This document shows, in pieces, positions 8,749 to 19,214 of a DNA stretch of 64,000 bases. Under the pieces are notes generated by a model. That model was given only the letters and a program-made list of their open reading frames with translations, was not told the origin of the DNA and ran no database searches. Source of the DNA: an uncultured SAR116 cluster alpha proteobacterium (GTDB lineage: Bacteria > Pseudomonadota > Alphaproteobacteria > Puniceispirillales > Puniceispirillaceae); NCBI GenBank assembly GCA_902625725.1, contig CACOCY010000008.1, forward strand, positions 40,959 through 104,958, given 5' to 3'. The translations under genes and the position numbers were made by a program. Numbering within the stretch: position 1 is the first letter of the stretch; every line of letters begins with the position of its first letter.

Positions 8749-10155
8749 TCAAAGCCTCTTATTTTTGATAATTAACTCTTTAGTGGCTTTAGTTGTTCCA
8801 TCAATATTTATTTTTGTCTCTTGCCTATTCATAAGGTCAGATAGCTGTTGAGGCAATTGCGGCCTAATTCCAATCGCTTTTTCTACTGCATCGGGGAATT
8901 TTGCCGGATGTGCACAAGCGAGCGAGATCACAGGGATACTTTCAGCAATTATTTTATCTTTTCTTGCGGCTCTTGCTGCATGAAGACCCACCGCACTATG
9001 AGGGTCAAATATAACTCCATAATCATCAAAGAGTGACTTAATACTGTAAGTTGTTTGTTCATCACTTACTCGATAGGCTGCAAACATTTCCTTCAATTTC
9101 TTAAGCTGCTCCACTGATACATCAAACATACCTTCAGAAGCAAACGCCTCCATCTTGCCAGCACACAGGTGAGCATCTCTATCAAGCAATTCAAATAGTA
9201 ATCTCTCAAAATTTGAAGATACTTGTATATCCATAGAGGGACTCAAGCTTTGTTCTACTTTTTCGCGTCTCATTCTGCCGTCTTCGAAAAAACGTGTTAA
9301 AATATCGTTTCTATTGGATGCTATGATCAACTTTTCGACCGGTAGCCCCATTTGATTAGCTGCCCAACCAGCAAAAATATTGCCAAAGTTACCAGTTGGG
9401 ACACTAAATGCCACTTTCTGGTGAGGGGCGCCAAGTTCTAACGCAGATGTAAAATAGTAAACAATTTGAGGAACAAGCCGTGCCCAATTAATTGAATTAA
9501 TTGCAGATAAATTCGTGCTATCCCTGAACTTGTGGTCATTGAAGCAAGCTTTTACAATATCCTGACAAGTATCAAAATCACCGGCAACACAAATAGCATG
9601 AGCCCCTGCTCCAGCGAGAGAAGTCATCTGTCTCTCTTGAATGGGTGAGACTTTTCCGCTGGGAAACAATATAAATATGTCAATTGAGTCTTGATTTTGA
9701 AAAGCCTGCAAGGCTGCAGACCCAGTGTCCCCGCTCGTTGCTCCAAGAATCACGGAATGTTTCCCAATTTTCAGAAGGGCTTTTTGAAACGCCCGAGCCA
9801 AGAACTGCATTGCATAATCTTTAAATGCTATGGTAGGGCCATGAAATAATTCTAGCGCGAATAATCCATTTTCAAGAGGCGTAAGTGGTGCTACCTCTGG
9901 ATGTGTAAAGTTCTCGTAAGATTTCTTGGTTAACTGTGTAACCTCATCAGTGTTAAGATCATCACCTGTGAATTTAGATATTATGAGTGCGGCTATTTCA
10001 AAATAAGCGAGCCCCTGCATATCCGATATCTCCGAAAAGGATAACTTAGGCCATTCTTTTGGTAAATATAATCCTCCATCTCTTGCAAGACCATTAAGTA
10101 GTGCACTTTCAAAATTAATATTATCATCTTCTCCACGAGTGCTTATATATTCCAT
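8749..10155 (-). CDS. thrC: threonine synthase
   Basis: PLP enzyme converting O-phosphohomoserine to threonine. The 468 residues carry the N-terminal family motif YISTRG, the PLP lysine K112 in AFKDYAMQFLARA, and the phosphate-binding stretch LGATSGDTGSAA. It is the last gene of the run surf1-thrC on the minus strand, with an AAGGAAAC ribosome-binding site before the ATG. Together with the homoserine kinase gene at 4.2 kb it covers the last two steps of threonine synthesis. Confidence 0.97.
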   Translation of the reverse strand: MEYISTRGEDDNINFESALLNGLARDGGLYLPKEWPKLSFSEISDMQGLAYFEIAALIISKFTGDDLNTDEVTQLTKKSYENFTHPEVAPLTPLENGLFALELFHGPTIAFKDYAMQFLARAFQKALLKIGKHSVILGATSGDTGSAALQAFQNQDSIDIFILFPSGKVSPIQERQMTSLAGAGAHAICVAGDFDTCQDIVKACFNDHKFRDSTNLSAINSINWARLVPQIVYYFTSALELGAPHQKVAFSVPTGNFGNIFAGWAANQMGLPVEKLIIASNRNDILTRFFEDGRMRREKVEQSLSPSMDIQVSSNFERLLFELLDRDAHLCAGKMEAFASEGMFDVSVEQLKKLKEMFAAYRVSDEQTTYSIKSLFDDYGVIFDPHSAVGLHAARAARKDKIIAESIPVISLACAHPAKFPDAVEKAIGIRPQLPQQLSDLMNRQETKINIDGTTKATKELIIKNKRL

Positions 10156-10174
10156 CTAAGATAGTTTCCTTGTT

Positions 10175-10903
10175 CTAATCAGAAGAAGATTTAGAAAAAA
10201 AATGTATTCTACCATTCTGATGATGAAAAGCGAAATAAACACCTATTAATGCAATTGCTAATCCAAACCAAGTTAGGGCATAATTAAAGTGAGAATTTCG
10301 TATATCTATGTTTACTTCTGCTGCTATTGGAAGTGTAATTACCTCCCCTGTCCTAATGATATCAATGTAGAAGTCTTGTTCAATTTCATCTTGCTTTAAA
10401 TGTCTTGCAATTTCATCTGGTTTTAACGTAAACCAAAAACCCTGTTTAGGTTCGTTTTCAGGAACAAAAAAACCTTTTTTTCCTGGTTGCCTTAAAATCC
10501 CCTCGATATAAATTTCCCCTTTGGTTAGAGAAAATGGACGGGTGCTAGGTTCCCTATATGCTTCGGAGACCCAACCACGATTAATCAATATAGTTTTATT
10601 AGAGGTCACAAATGGAGTTACAACGTGAAATCCAGCATTACCCTCATATGTCCGTCCTGTTAGGTATATTTCTGATTGATGAAGAAATTTTCCAGTAACC
10701 CCAATTCTTTGAAATTCAATTTTATCAACTTGACTAGGAAGCTGATTTATTGATATTGCTGGAGATTTGGTTCGTTGCTCAAATTTAGCAATCAACTCTG
10801 TTTTTTCTTCTAATCGAGATAATTGCCATCCACCAAGTGCCATGAGACAGATAATCGCAGGAATTGTAAAGATTGTAGGCCAAAAAAGTGGTCTGAATGT
10901 CAT
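10175..10903 (-). CDS. surf1: SURF1-family cytochrome oxidase assembly protein
   Basis: Inner-membrane assembly factor for the heme a centre of aa3-type cytochrome c oxidase. It has two transmembrane helices, near the N-terminus (LFWPTIFTIPAIICLMALGG) and near the C-terminus, flanking a periplasmic domain with the family motifs GWQLSRLEEK and NRGWV. The frame is open from a TTG at 10921, but ATG at 10903 is preferred because GAGGAAAC lies directly before it; this gives 242 residues. It follows ctaE in the oxidase cluster, separated by a terminator. Confidence 0.92.
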   Translation of the reverse strand: MTFRPLFWPTIFTIPAIICLMALGGWQLSRLEEKTELIAKFEQRTKSPAISINQLPSQVDKIEFQRIGVTGKFLHQSEIYLTGRTYEGNAGFHVVTPFVTSNKTILINRGWVSEAYREPSTRPFSLTKGEIYIEGILRQPGKKGFFVPENEPKQGFWFTLKPDEIARHLKQDEIEQDFYIDIIRTGEVITLPIAAEVNIDIRNSHFNYALTWFGLAIALIGVYFAFHHQNGRIHFFSKSSSD

Positions 10904-10974
10904 TGTTTCCTCATTTACCAAACAATAATTATATTTCTTGGAAAGTCGTACTTCAAAAAAATTTTGAAAACCAT

Positions 10975-11001
10975 AAAAAAGGACCTTATATCATAAGATC
11001 C
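10975..11001 (-). terminator. intrinsic terminator after ctaE
   Basis: Read on the minus strand, arms GGATCTTAT and ATAAGGTCC (9 pairs, one G-U) enclose a 3-base loop and are followed by six T. It begins 37 bases past the ctaE stop, so the oxidase structural operon probably ends here, with read-through or a weak internal promoter feeding surf1-thrC. Confidence 0.75.
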
Positions 11002-11037
11002 TCCAATTTTTGGTAAATTAATTGTAATTAGTTTCGA

Positions 11038-11823
11038 TTATCCACCCCACCAATATATAGCTACAAACAAGAATAACCAAACAACATCAACAAAATGCCA
11101 ATACCATGCCGCTGCCTCAAACCCGAAATGTCGTTCTGCTGTAAATTGTCCTAGCAAACCACGAATCAGACAGACAAAAAGAAAAATGGTTCCTACAATA
11201 ACGTGAAACCCATGAAAACCAGTTGCCATAAAAAATACTGACGGGTAGATGCCATCACTAAAGCTAAAGTGAGCGTGTTGGTACTCTAGTCCCTGTAGGG
11301 CAGTAAATAGCACTCCGAGCCCCACCGTAACGGAAAGTCCAGTAATAAAGTCCTTTCTATCATTGTGCTGCAGTGCGTGATGTGCCCAAGTCACTGTACA
11401 ACCTGACAGCAAAAGAATTAGCGTATTCATAAGAGGTAAATCAAATGGGTCGAAAGTATGAATTCCCTCTGGTGGCCAAATGCCTCCAACCGGAAATAAA
11501 GCTCGGTCAAAGAAAGCCCAGAAAAAAGCTACGAAAAACATAATTTCGGAAACAATAAACAAAAGCATACCATAACGCATGCTTATTTGGACTATGGGTG
11601 TGTGATGACCTTGGTACTCTGCCTCTCGAACAATATCTCTCCACCATAAAAACATAGTAAGTATTACTAAGCCAAGTCCAACTGCTAATACCTCCAACCC
11701 ATACGGTTTATCATGCATAAACATAGCAGCACCGACAGTGACAACAAACCCCGCTGCTGCTCCTACAGCAGGCCATGGGCTAGGTTCCACGAGATGATAT
11801 GGATGCTGTTTAGAACCACTCAT
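11038..11823 (-). CDS. ctaE: cytochrome c oxidase subunit III
   Basis: Core membrane subunit III of aa3-type cytochrome c oxidase, 261 residues with seven hydrophobic helices. Characteristic stretches include [12 protein letters not shown] at the N-terminus, [14 protein letters not shown], and [11 protein letters not shown] followed by [18 protein letters not shown] at the C-terminus. AGGAGA precedes the ATG. It closes the order ctaC-D-B-CoxF-like-G-E. Confidence 0.98.
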   Translation of the reverse strand: MSGSKQHPYHLVEPSPWPAVGAAAGFVVTVGAAMFMHDKPYGLEVLAVGLGLVILTMFLWWRDIVREAEYQGHHTPIVQISMRYGMLLFIVSEIMFFVAFFWAFFDRALFPVGGIWPPEGIHTFDPFDLPLMNTLILLLSGCTVTWAHHALQHNDRKDFITGLSVTVGLGVLFTALQGLEYQHAHFSFSDGIYPSVFFMATGFHGFHVIVGTIFLFVCLIRGLLGQFTAERHFGFEAAAWYWHFVDVVWLFLFVAIYWWGG

Positions 11824-11872
11824 TAAATTCTCCTAAATAAATTCATCAGCCCACCAATATACAAAACGGACA

Positions 11873-12442
11873 CTAACTTTTTAGCGCCTTAAAAAAGGTA
11901 TAGGAAAGCACTACTTCATTTACATCTTCAGTATTTTTATCTAATGCAATCTCTGGATCAAGATAAAAAACAACTGGCATATCTACCGACTCCCCTGGTG
12001 CTAGCAACTGTTCAATAAAACAAAAACATTCCATTTTCATGAAATAGGTTCCCGCTTTTTGAGGGGTAACGTTAAAGGTAGCAGTGCCAGTAACAACATC
12101 GTCGGATAGATTTGTGGCTCTAAAAATAGCTTTTACTTGCTCTCCTGGAGCTAATGTGACAGGTTTAGTGACAGGATAAAAAGACCAATTGAGTTCTGAG
12201 TTAACGTGAGTATTGAAAATTATCTTCACGTCATGTCCTCTTAAAATAGTATCTGATGGTAGTTGTGATACTTGAGTGGTGCCTCCATAACCCGTTACGC
12301 GGCAAAATAAATCGTATAATGGAACTGAAGCATACGCTAAGCCCGTCATGAAAATTACAATCATCGTTAACAATGCCAAACTTTTAACATTTCGTGACTG
12401 TAAATTGACTTCTTTTGTATTTTGTTGTTTCACTAAAGACAT
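11873..12442 (-). CDS. ctaG: cytochrome c oxidase assembly protein CtaG/Cox11
   Basis: Copper chaperone that delivers the CuB ion to oxidase subunit I. It has 189 residues with one N-terminal transmembrane helix (about residues 22-42) and a periplasmic immunoglobulin-like domain. The copper-binding motif is seen as ECFCF, and the PLYDLFCRVTGYGGT stretch after the helix is typical. Its ATG overlaps by one base the stop codon of the 45-residue gene upstream, suggesting translational coupling. Confidence 0.96.
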   Translation of the reverse strand: MSLVKQQNTKEVNLQSRNVKSLALLTMIVIFMTGLAYASVPLYDLFCRVTGYGGTTQVSQLPSDTILRGHDVKIIFNTHVNSELNWSFYPVTKPVTLAPGEQVKAIFRATNLSDDVVTGTATFNVTPQKAGTYFMKMECFCFIEQLLAPGESVDMPVVFYLDPEIALDKNTEDVNEVVLSYTFFKALKS

Positions 12443-12579
12443 TAATTCAATCCAATTCGCACTACTGTGATCAGATAAAAAAGCAAAACCAAACCGAAAA
12501 TCAAAAAGAGAACGGCATAATTTTGGCCCTTTCTTTCTCGTTTTAATTCATCAGCAGTTTTTGGGGATTTTTTACTCAT
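12442..12579 (-). CDS. CoxF-like small membrane protein of the oxidase operon
   Basis: Reading frame of 45 codons between ctaB and ctaG. The product begins MSKKSPKTADELKRERKGQN, a basic N-terminus, followed by one transmembrane helix and a short RIGLN tail. A small ORF at this place is a regular feature of alphaproteobacterial cta operons (called coxF in some annotations) and is thought to serve oxidase assembly. Its start lies six bases after the ctaB stop and its stop shares one base with the ctaG start, which supports real translation. Confidence 0.8.
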   Translation of the reverse strand: MSKKSPKTADELKRERKGQNYAVLFLIFGLVLLFYLITVVRIGLN

Positions 12580-12585
12580 AAATTA

Positions 12586-13491
12586 TTATCCTAAAATTGC
12601 TTTATCAACCATTAAGGCCAAAAACAGAATGAATAAATATATAATTGAGTATTTAAATAAACGCATAGCTGTTTTATCGTCTCGGTATTTCAAAAGTTGG
12701 ATACATAATATTAAGAAAAAAGTACCGCTACTTCCTGCAACAAAACCATATAAAATTTTTGACATGCCGGCTATGCACGGCAATAAACTTACAAAAACCA
12801 TAATCACACTATAAATCATTATTTGGCGTCTGGTTTCATCTGCACCATAAACTACGGGAAGCATCGGAATATCGGCCTTTTTATAATCAGCAATGTTGAC
12901 TAGCGATAGCGCCCAAAAATGAGGTGGTGTCCAAAAGAAAATCAAACAAAACAATATAATAGCTTCAATGCTCACATTCCCAGAAACAGCAGCCCAGCCA
13001 ATAATCGGTGGAAACGCTCCCGCAGCGCCACCTATTACTATATTCTGAGTAGTTGAGCGCTTGAGCCATACGGTATACACTAAGCCATAAAAAATGATTG
13101 TTAAAGCAAGCAAACCTCCGGCAAGAGGGTTCGCCGATAAACTTAAAATTAAAATTGAAATTACAGAAACGGTTACTCCAAAGGTTAATGCCTCAGCTGG
13201 TTGGACCTGAGCCGAAGGGATAGGTCTTCCACGTGTTCTAGCCATTATTGAGTCTATATCTCTGTCATACCATTGGTTTATCGCGCCAGAGGCCCCTGCT
13301 CCTGCCGCAATAGCTAGCAAAGATATAAATGCTAAGAGTGGGTGTAAATTTCCAGGAGCGAGATAGATACCAGAGAAACCGGTAAAGATAACCAGGCTCA
13401 TTACACGAGGTTTCATAAGCATGAAAAAGCTATACACGGCTGTGAAATCAAAGCTTGCTCTTTCTGTTATAGAGTTATTGATCTTATCCAT
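12586..13491 (-). CDS. ctaB: protoheme IX farnesyltransferase (heme o synthase)
   Basis: UbiA-superfamily prenyltransferase that adds the farnesyl tail to heme b, making heme o, the precursor of heme a. It has 301 residues and about nine hydrophobic helices. The first Asp-rich motif is NQWYDRDIDSIMARTRGRP and the second region is IADYKKADIPMLPV; both are characteristic of CtaB/CyoE. It is encoded 12 bases after ctaD in the same operon. Confidence 0.97.
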   Translation of the reverse strand: MDKINNSITERASFDFTAVYSFFMLMKPRVMSLVIFTGFSGIYLAPGNLHPLLAFISLLAIAAGAGASGAINQWYDRDIDSIMARTRGRPIPSAQVQPAEALTFGVTVSVISILILSLSANPLAGGLLALTIIFYGLVYTVWLKRSTTQNIVIGGAAGAFPPIIGWAAVSGNVSIEAIILFCLIFFWTPPHFWALSLVNIADYKKADIPMLPVVYGADETRRQIMIYSVIMVFVSLLPCIAGMSKILYGFVAGSSGTFFLILCIQLLKYRDDKTAMRLFKYSIIYLFILFLALMVDKAILG

Positions 13492-13503
13492 TTAAAAAAT
13501 TAT

Positions 13504-15114
<1,611 letters not shown>

Positions 15115-15939
15115 TTACCGTAAATTAGTGGCGGCAATTTTAATTGTTTGCAGTGACTTTGAAGTTGCAAATTTACTTTTCGCCTCTATCAACCAAGCCT
15201 GATAATCTTTCTTTGAAATTGCTTTCACAGCAATTGGCATGAAAGAATGATTTATTCCGCAGATTTGGTTACATTGGCCTCTATAAATTTTTTCTCCCTT
15301 TGGCACATCGATCCACACCTCATTAATGCGGCCAGCTATCGCATAAGTCTGAACGGCTAAAGAAGGCACAAAAAATGAATGCATTACATCATTTCCCGTC
15401 ACTAGAATTTTAATTTTTGTTTCTTCCGGCACAATTAGTGGATTATCCACTGAGAGAAGCCTTGGCTGTCCCGGCTTCAACTCTTCATCACTAAGCATAT
15501 AACTATCAAAATCTATTTCCTCATCGATATATTCGTAATTCCAATACCATTGATTTCCAGTAACTTTTATCACCATCTCTGCATTTTTTGTCTCATCCAT
15601 GTAGTATAGAAGTTTGAATGAAGGGAAAGCTATAACAACCAAAATTATGACAGGAATTACCGTCCATAGTATTTCTATAATAGTATTATGTGTCGTCTTA
15701 GATGGCTTTGGATTAGCTTTTTTTCGAAACCGCCAACCCACGTATCCAAGTAGACCTAAAACAAAAACGGAAATAAAAGTTATAATCACCAAGAGGAGGT
15801 TATGTAAATCTAATGCCTTTTCCGCTATTGAACCTGCCGGCTCCTGATGCCACATTTGCCAGGGCTTGGGTTCAGCAGATAACGAGACCGTGGCTGTAAA
15901 AATGCCTAAAATAATGATACTAAATGTTAAAAAACGCAT
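15115..15939 (-). CDS. ctaC: cytochrome c oxidase subunit II
   Basis: CuA-bearing subunit that takes electrons from cytochrome c. It has a signal peptide (ending near SLSAEP), two transmembrane helices and a cupredoxin domain. The CuA site shows the first His in NDVMHSFFVPS and the cluster CNQICGINHSFMP; the residue between the cysteines is Gln rather than the Glu seen in most alphaproteobacterial aa3 enzymes. There is no C-terminal cytochrome c domain. ATG 15939 is chosen over GTG 15954 because it gives a cleaner signal peptide. It is the first gene of the oxidase operon. Confidence 0.96.
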   Translation of the reverse strand: MRFLTFSIIILGIFTATVSLSAEPKPWQMWHQEPAGSIAEKALDLHNLLLVIITFISVFVLGLLGYVGWRFRKKANPKPSKTTHNTIIEILWTVIPVIILVVIAFPSFKLLYYMDETKNAEMVIKVTGNQWYWNYEYIDEEIDFDSYMLSDEELKPGQPRLLSVDNPLIVPEETKIKILVTGNDVMHSFFVPSLAVQTYAIAGRINEVWIDVPKGEKIYRGQCNQICGINHSFMPIAVKAISKKDYQAWLIEAKSKFATSKSLQTIKIAATNLR

Positions 15940-15998
15940 AAATATTGGACTCACAAAAAACTTTTATCTAATTCTCACTATATCGATTAAAGCATTTA

Positions 15999-16007
15999 AT
16001 TATAACA
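15999..16007 (-). promoter_or_regulatory. extended -10 promoter element for the oxidase operon
   Basis: On the minus strand TGT is followed directly by TATAAT, an extended -10 element, about 60 bases before the ctaC start. No good -35 box lies at 16-18 bases, as is common for extended -10 promoters. Inferred from sequence only. Confidence 0.4.
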
Positions 16008-16067
16008 TGATTCTTAATCAATAAAGATCCAAATTACTATCCGTTTTTTTATCCTTTGGGAAGAGCA

Positions 16068-16086
16068 GTGCGACTGCCTGTCGCGC
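16068..16086 (+). repeat. inverted repeat in the ctaC-tldD divergent region
   Basis: Arms GTGCGAC and GTCGCGC (7 pairs, one G-T) enclose a 5-base centre. It is GC-rich in an otherwise AT-rich 333-base gap between divergent ctaC and tldD and is not followed by a T-run on this strand, so an operator or structured leader is as likely as a terminator. Apart from this and the -10 element I see nothing else in the gap. Confidence 0.4.
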
Positions 16087-16272
16087 AGCTTTATAAATAA
16101 TGACAAGTTATATCCAATTACTGAAAATTTTATCTAAAAGTAAATGTAACAAGGACTTGAAGTTAAGAAAGACTCTTACCATACTTATTGTGTAATAGTG
16201 GGCTAAAGTGTGAAGTACGCTGTACTCATTACATTTTAATTCAATTATATTTTAATTTAGAAGGAAATTCTG

Positions 16273-17712
16273 ATGGATCCGCTCGGACAAACGGACCTTT
16301 TGTTTTTCAAAGAAGGCAATTTTGGGAAAGAAAAGGCAGAAAAAGTTTTAAAAGACGCGTTATTTGGCGCGGATGATGGCGATTTATTTTTAGAAATGGA
16401 CTTTCTCGAGTTTCTTGCTTTTGATGATGGCAGGCTTAAATCAGCTAGCTATAACCAATCTAGTGGTTTTGGTTTAAGAGCGATACTTGGCGAAGCCGAT
16501 GCATTTGCGCATTCCGGAGAAATGTCTATCGCATCTCTTGAGCGTGCAGGAAAAACAGTGAAAGCTGTTACTAGCGGGTATTCTGGTTCATTAGCAATGT
16601 CTCCCTCAAATGCGGCAAATTTACCTCTGTATTCGGACGCAAACCCGCTTGACATCACCCCCTTCGATTCTAAAATTGGCTTATTGCAGGAGATAGATAC
16701 TTATGCACGAGATAAAGACAGCCGTGTGAAGCAAGTGTCAGCGTCCATTGCAGGTTCATGGCAAGCTGTACAAATTTTAAGACCTGACGGCTACCGGGCG
16801 GCGGATATTCGTCCATTGGTTCGATTAAACGTGTCGGTCATGGTTGAAGCAAAAGGAAGGATGGAGACTGGATCTAGCGGATCTGGTGGGCGTTTCATGT
16901 TTGATAAATATTTGCACCCTGAAAACTGGCAGAGAGAGGTTGATGAGGCATTACGTCTGGCTTTGCTTGGTTTAGATTCTGTACCTGCTCCTGCAGGTGA
17001 AATGGAGATAGTTTTGGGGCCAGGATGGCCAGGGGTGATGTTGCATGAAGCCGTTGGTCATGGATTAGAGGGTGATTTTAATCGCAAGGGAACCTCTATA
17101 TTTTCTGGAAAAGTTGGTGAGCAAGTTGCCGCCAAAGGTGTTACAGTTATTGATGACGGAACTATTTCAGATAGACGCGGGTCCATAACAATAGACGATG
17201 AAGGCACAAAATCTGCTCGAAATGTTTTGATAGAAGATGGAGTGTTGAAAGGATATTTGCAAGACAGACAAAATGCAAGGCTGATGAATGTTGCACCAAC
17301 CGGTAATGGACGGCGCGAATCCTATGCTTCACTCCCAATGCCCAGAATGACTAATACTTTTATGGAAGCCGGTGATATGGAGCCAAATGAGATTGTTTCA
17401 TCTGTGAAGAAAGGTATTTATGCAGTTAATTTTGGTGGTGGGCAAGTTGATATAACATCTGGCAAATTTGTGTTTTCAGCATCTGAGGCTTATTTAGTAG
17501 AAAACGGAAAAATAAAAGCACCTGTTAAAGGAGCAACTCTGATAGGCAATGGACCAGATGCAATGTCAAAAATATCTATGATTGGTAATGATATGGAATT
17601 AGACGCAGGGGTTGGAACTTGCGGAAAGAACGGCCAATCCGTTCCTGTAGGCGTAGGACAACCAACATTAAAGATTGGCGGAATAACCGTTGGTGGAACA
17701 AAGGCATCTTAA
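16273..17712 (+). CDS. tldD: metalloprotease TldD
   Basis: Zinc protease subunit that works with PmbA/TldE as a heterodimer on unfolded or modified peptides. It has 479 residues. The zinc motif HEAVGHGLEGDF is at residues 258-269 (His258, Glu259, His263), which distinguishes the active TldD subunit from PmbA. The C-terminal half carries family stretches such as NGRRESYASLPMPRMTNTF. The AAGGAAA ribosome-binding site is at 16261-16267. The partner gene pmbA is at 22.2 kb, not adjacent. Confidence 0.97.
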   Translation: MDPLGQTDLLFFKEGNFGKEKAEKVLKDALFGADDGDLFLEMDFLEFLAFDDGRLKSASYNQSSGFGLRAILGEADAFAHSGEMSIASLERAGKTVKAVTSGYSGSLAMSPSNAANLPLYSDANPLDITPFDSKIGLLQEIDTYARDKDSRVKQVSASIAGSWQAVQILRPDGYRAADIRPLVRLNVSVMVEAKGRMETGSSGSGGRFMFDKYLHPENWQREVDEALRLALLGLDSVPAPAGEMEIVLGPGWPGVMLHEAVGHGLEGDFNRKGTSIFSGKVGEQVAAKGVTVIDDGTISDRRGSITIDDEGTKSARNVLIEDGVLKGYLQDRQNARLMNVAPTGNGRRESYASLPMPRMTNTFMEAGDMEPNEIVSSVKKGIYAVNFGGGQVDITSGKFVFSASEAYLVENGKIKAPVKGATLIGNGPDAMSKISMIGNDMELDAGVGTCGKNGQSVPVGVGQPTLKIGGITVGGTKAS

Positions 17713-17816
17713 AAAGTTAACCTTGATTTTTTGAATATACAAAATATCTGTTCGAGGTTGGAAAAATCTAAATCGTCCTCTTACTTTTTTAAGTGCTAAT
17801 AAATGAATGATTAGTT

Positions 17817-19175
17817 TTAATATTTATAATAGTCGAATACCTTGTTAATATCTTGGTTCCACTTGTTTAAATACAAGTCACGAACAACATCTGATTGCGT
17901 AAGGCCCGAATTAATTATTGTTTTTAATGGCTTAAGAAAAATTGTCTCATCTTCTCCCTTTTTATTTAAATTCCCGCGATTCTTTAAACCAATTTCAGCT
18001 ATTTCAATGAGCTGAGAAGCTAAATGAAGAATAGATTGGGAACCAATTTGACCTTTTAAGCCACTTTTTGCCGCTGATATTCGCGCATTTACCACATCTT
18101 TATGTGTGAATTGGTTCGCAATCCTCTCCGCTCGTTCTAACGCTTCGGAATCATAGAGTAATCCCACCCAAAGGGCGGGTAATGCACAAATAATTGACCA
18201 CGGCCCTCCATCTGCGCCGCGCATTTCAAGATATCCTTTTAGACGAACATCTGGGAAAACAGTGGTAATATGATCCTCAAAGTCCGACATAGATGCTGTG
18301 TAACCAAAAAATTCATTTTTATAATCTGAACTCAAAAAGCGTCTAAATGATTTACCGGCAACATTTAAATATTTTCCATTTCTATAAATAAAATACATTG
18401 GCACATCTAGAACATAATCAACCCAACGCTCATACCCAAAATTTGGCTCAAAAACGCACGCTGGAACACCGCATCTATCTGGATCTGTGTCAGTCCAGAC
18501 CAATGCTCTATTAGATTGAACATTTGTTAGCTTACCATCTCGTATCGGTGAATTGGCAAATAATGCAGTTGCAACTGGCTGTAATGCTAATGAGGTTTTA
18601 AATTTACGTCTCATGTCTTTTTCGTCTCGATAATCAAGATTTGTCTGTATTGTGCAGGTACGAAGCATCATATCTAAGCCCAAATTTCCGACCTTTGGCA
18701 TATATTCTCTCATAATTTTATAACGCCCCTTAGGCATCCAATTTATATCGGATCTTGAGGCCGTCGGGTGAAACCCCGAACCTAGCATTCCAAGACCCAG
18801 CTTAGCTGTAACATCAATCATTTGTTCCAAATGTTTATTCGTTTCAACACAACTATGATGAATTGTTTTTACGATATTTCCAGACAATTCAAATTGTCCT
18901 CCAGGCTCTAATGAGATCGAGGCACCATCTTTAGTTTTGAGAGCAATAATTTTTTCTTGCTCTCTAGAGGGTGTCATATCATAGGTCTTGCTAAGATAAT
19001 TTAAAATAGCCTCAATACCTGAATCTCCTTCGTAAGCAACTGGGCTTAATCTGTCCAAAGAAAAAATAAATTTCTCATGTTCGGTACCTATACGCCAATC
19101 AGTGGGCTCTTTTTCTTTGCTAGAGAACCACTCAACGAGCGACGAAAATGACGGAGATAATTTATTATCGGTCAT
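17817..19175 (-). CDS. gshA: glutamate-cysteine ligase, plant/alphaproteobacterial type
   Basis: First step of glutathione synthesis, joining glutamate and cysteine with ATP. It has 452 residues. Visible signatures are the N-terminal RIGTEHEKF, SLEPGGQFELSG, the long central TCTIQTNLDY and MRGADGGPW, as in the class shared by plants and alphaproteobacteria and not the E. coli class. It lies 39 bases downstream of rsmE on the same strand. ChaC at 42.8 kb could degrade the resulting glutathione. Confidence 0.95.
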   Translation of the reverse strand: MTDNKLSPSFSSLVEWFSSKEKEPTDWRIGTEHEKFIFSLDRLSPVAYEGDSGIEAILNYLSKTYDMTPSREQEKIIALKTKDGASISLEPGGQFELSGNIVKTIHHSCVETNKHLEQMIDVTAKLGLGMLGSGFHPTASRSDINWMPKGRYKIMREYMPKVGNLGLDMMLRTCTIQTNLDYRDEKDMRRKFKTSLALQPVATALFANSPIRDGKLTNVQSNRALVWTDTDPDRCGVPACVFEPNFGYERWVDYVLDVPMYFIYRNGKYLNVAGKSFRRFLSSDYKNEFFGYTASMSDFEDHITTVFPDVRLKGYLEMRGADGGPWSIICALPALWVGLLYDSEALERAERIANQFTHKDVVNARISAAKSGLKGQIGSQSILHLASQLIEIAEIGLKNRGNLNKKGEDETIFLKPLKTIINSGLTQSDVVRDLYLNKWNQDINKVFDYYKY

Positions 19176-19214
19176 AATTATTAATGCCTTCCATTAAATT
19201 CCTTATTCGACATT

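Noticed and set aside
16005..16022. FNR-like palindrome upstream of ctaC (TTGAT and ATCAT halves)
   Set aside because: The halves are five bases apart instead of four and the second half is imperfect, so it does not meet the FNR/FixK consensus.
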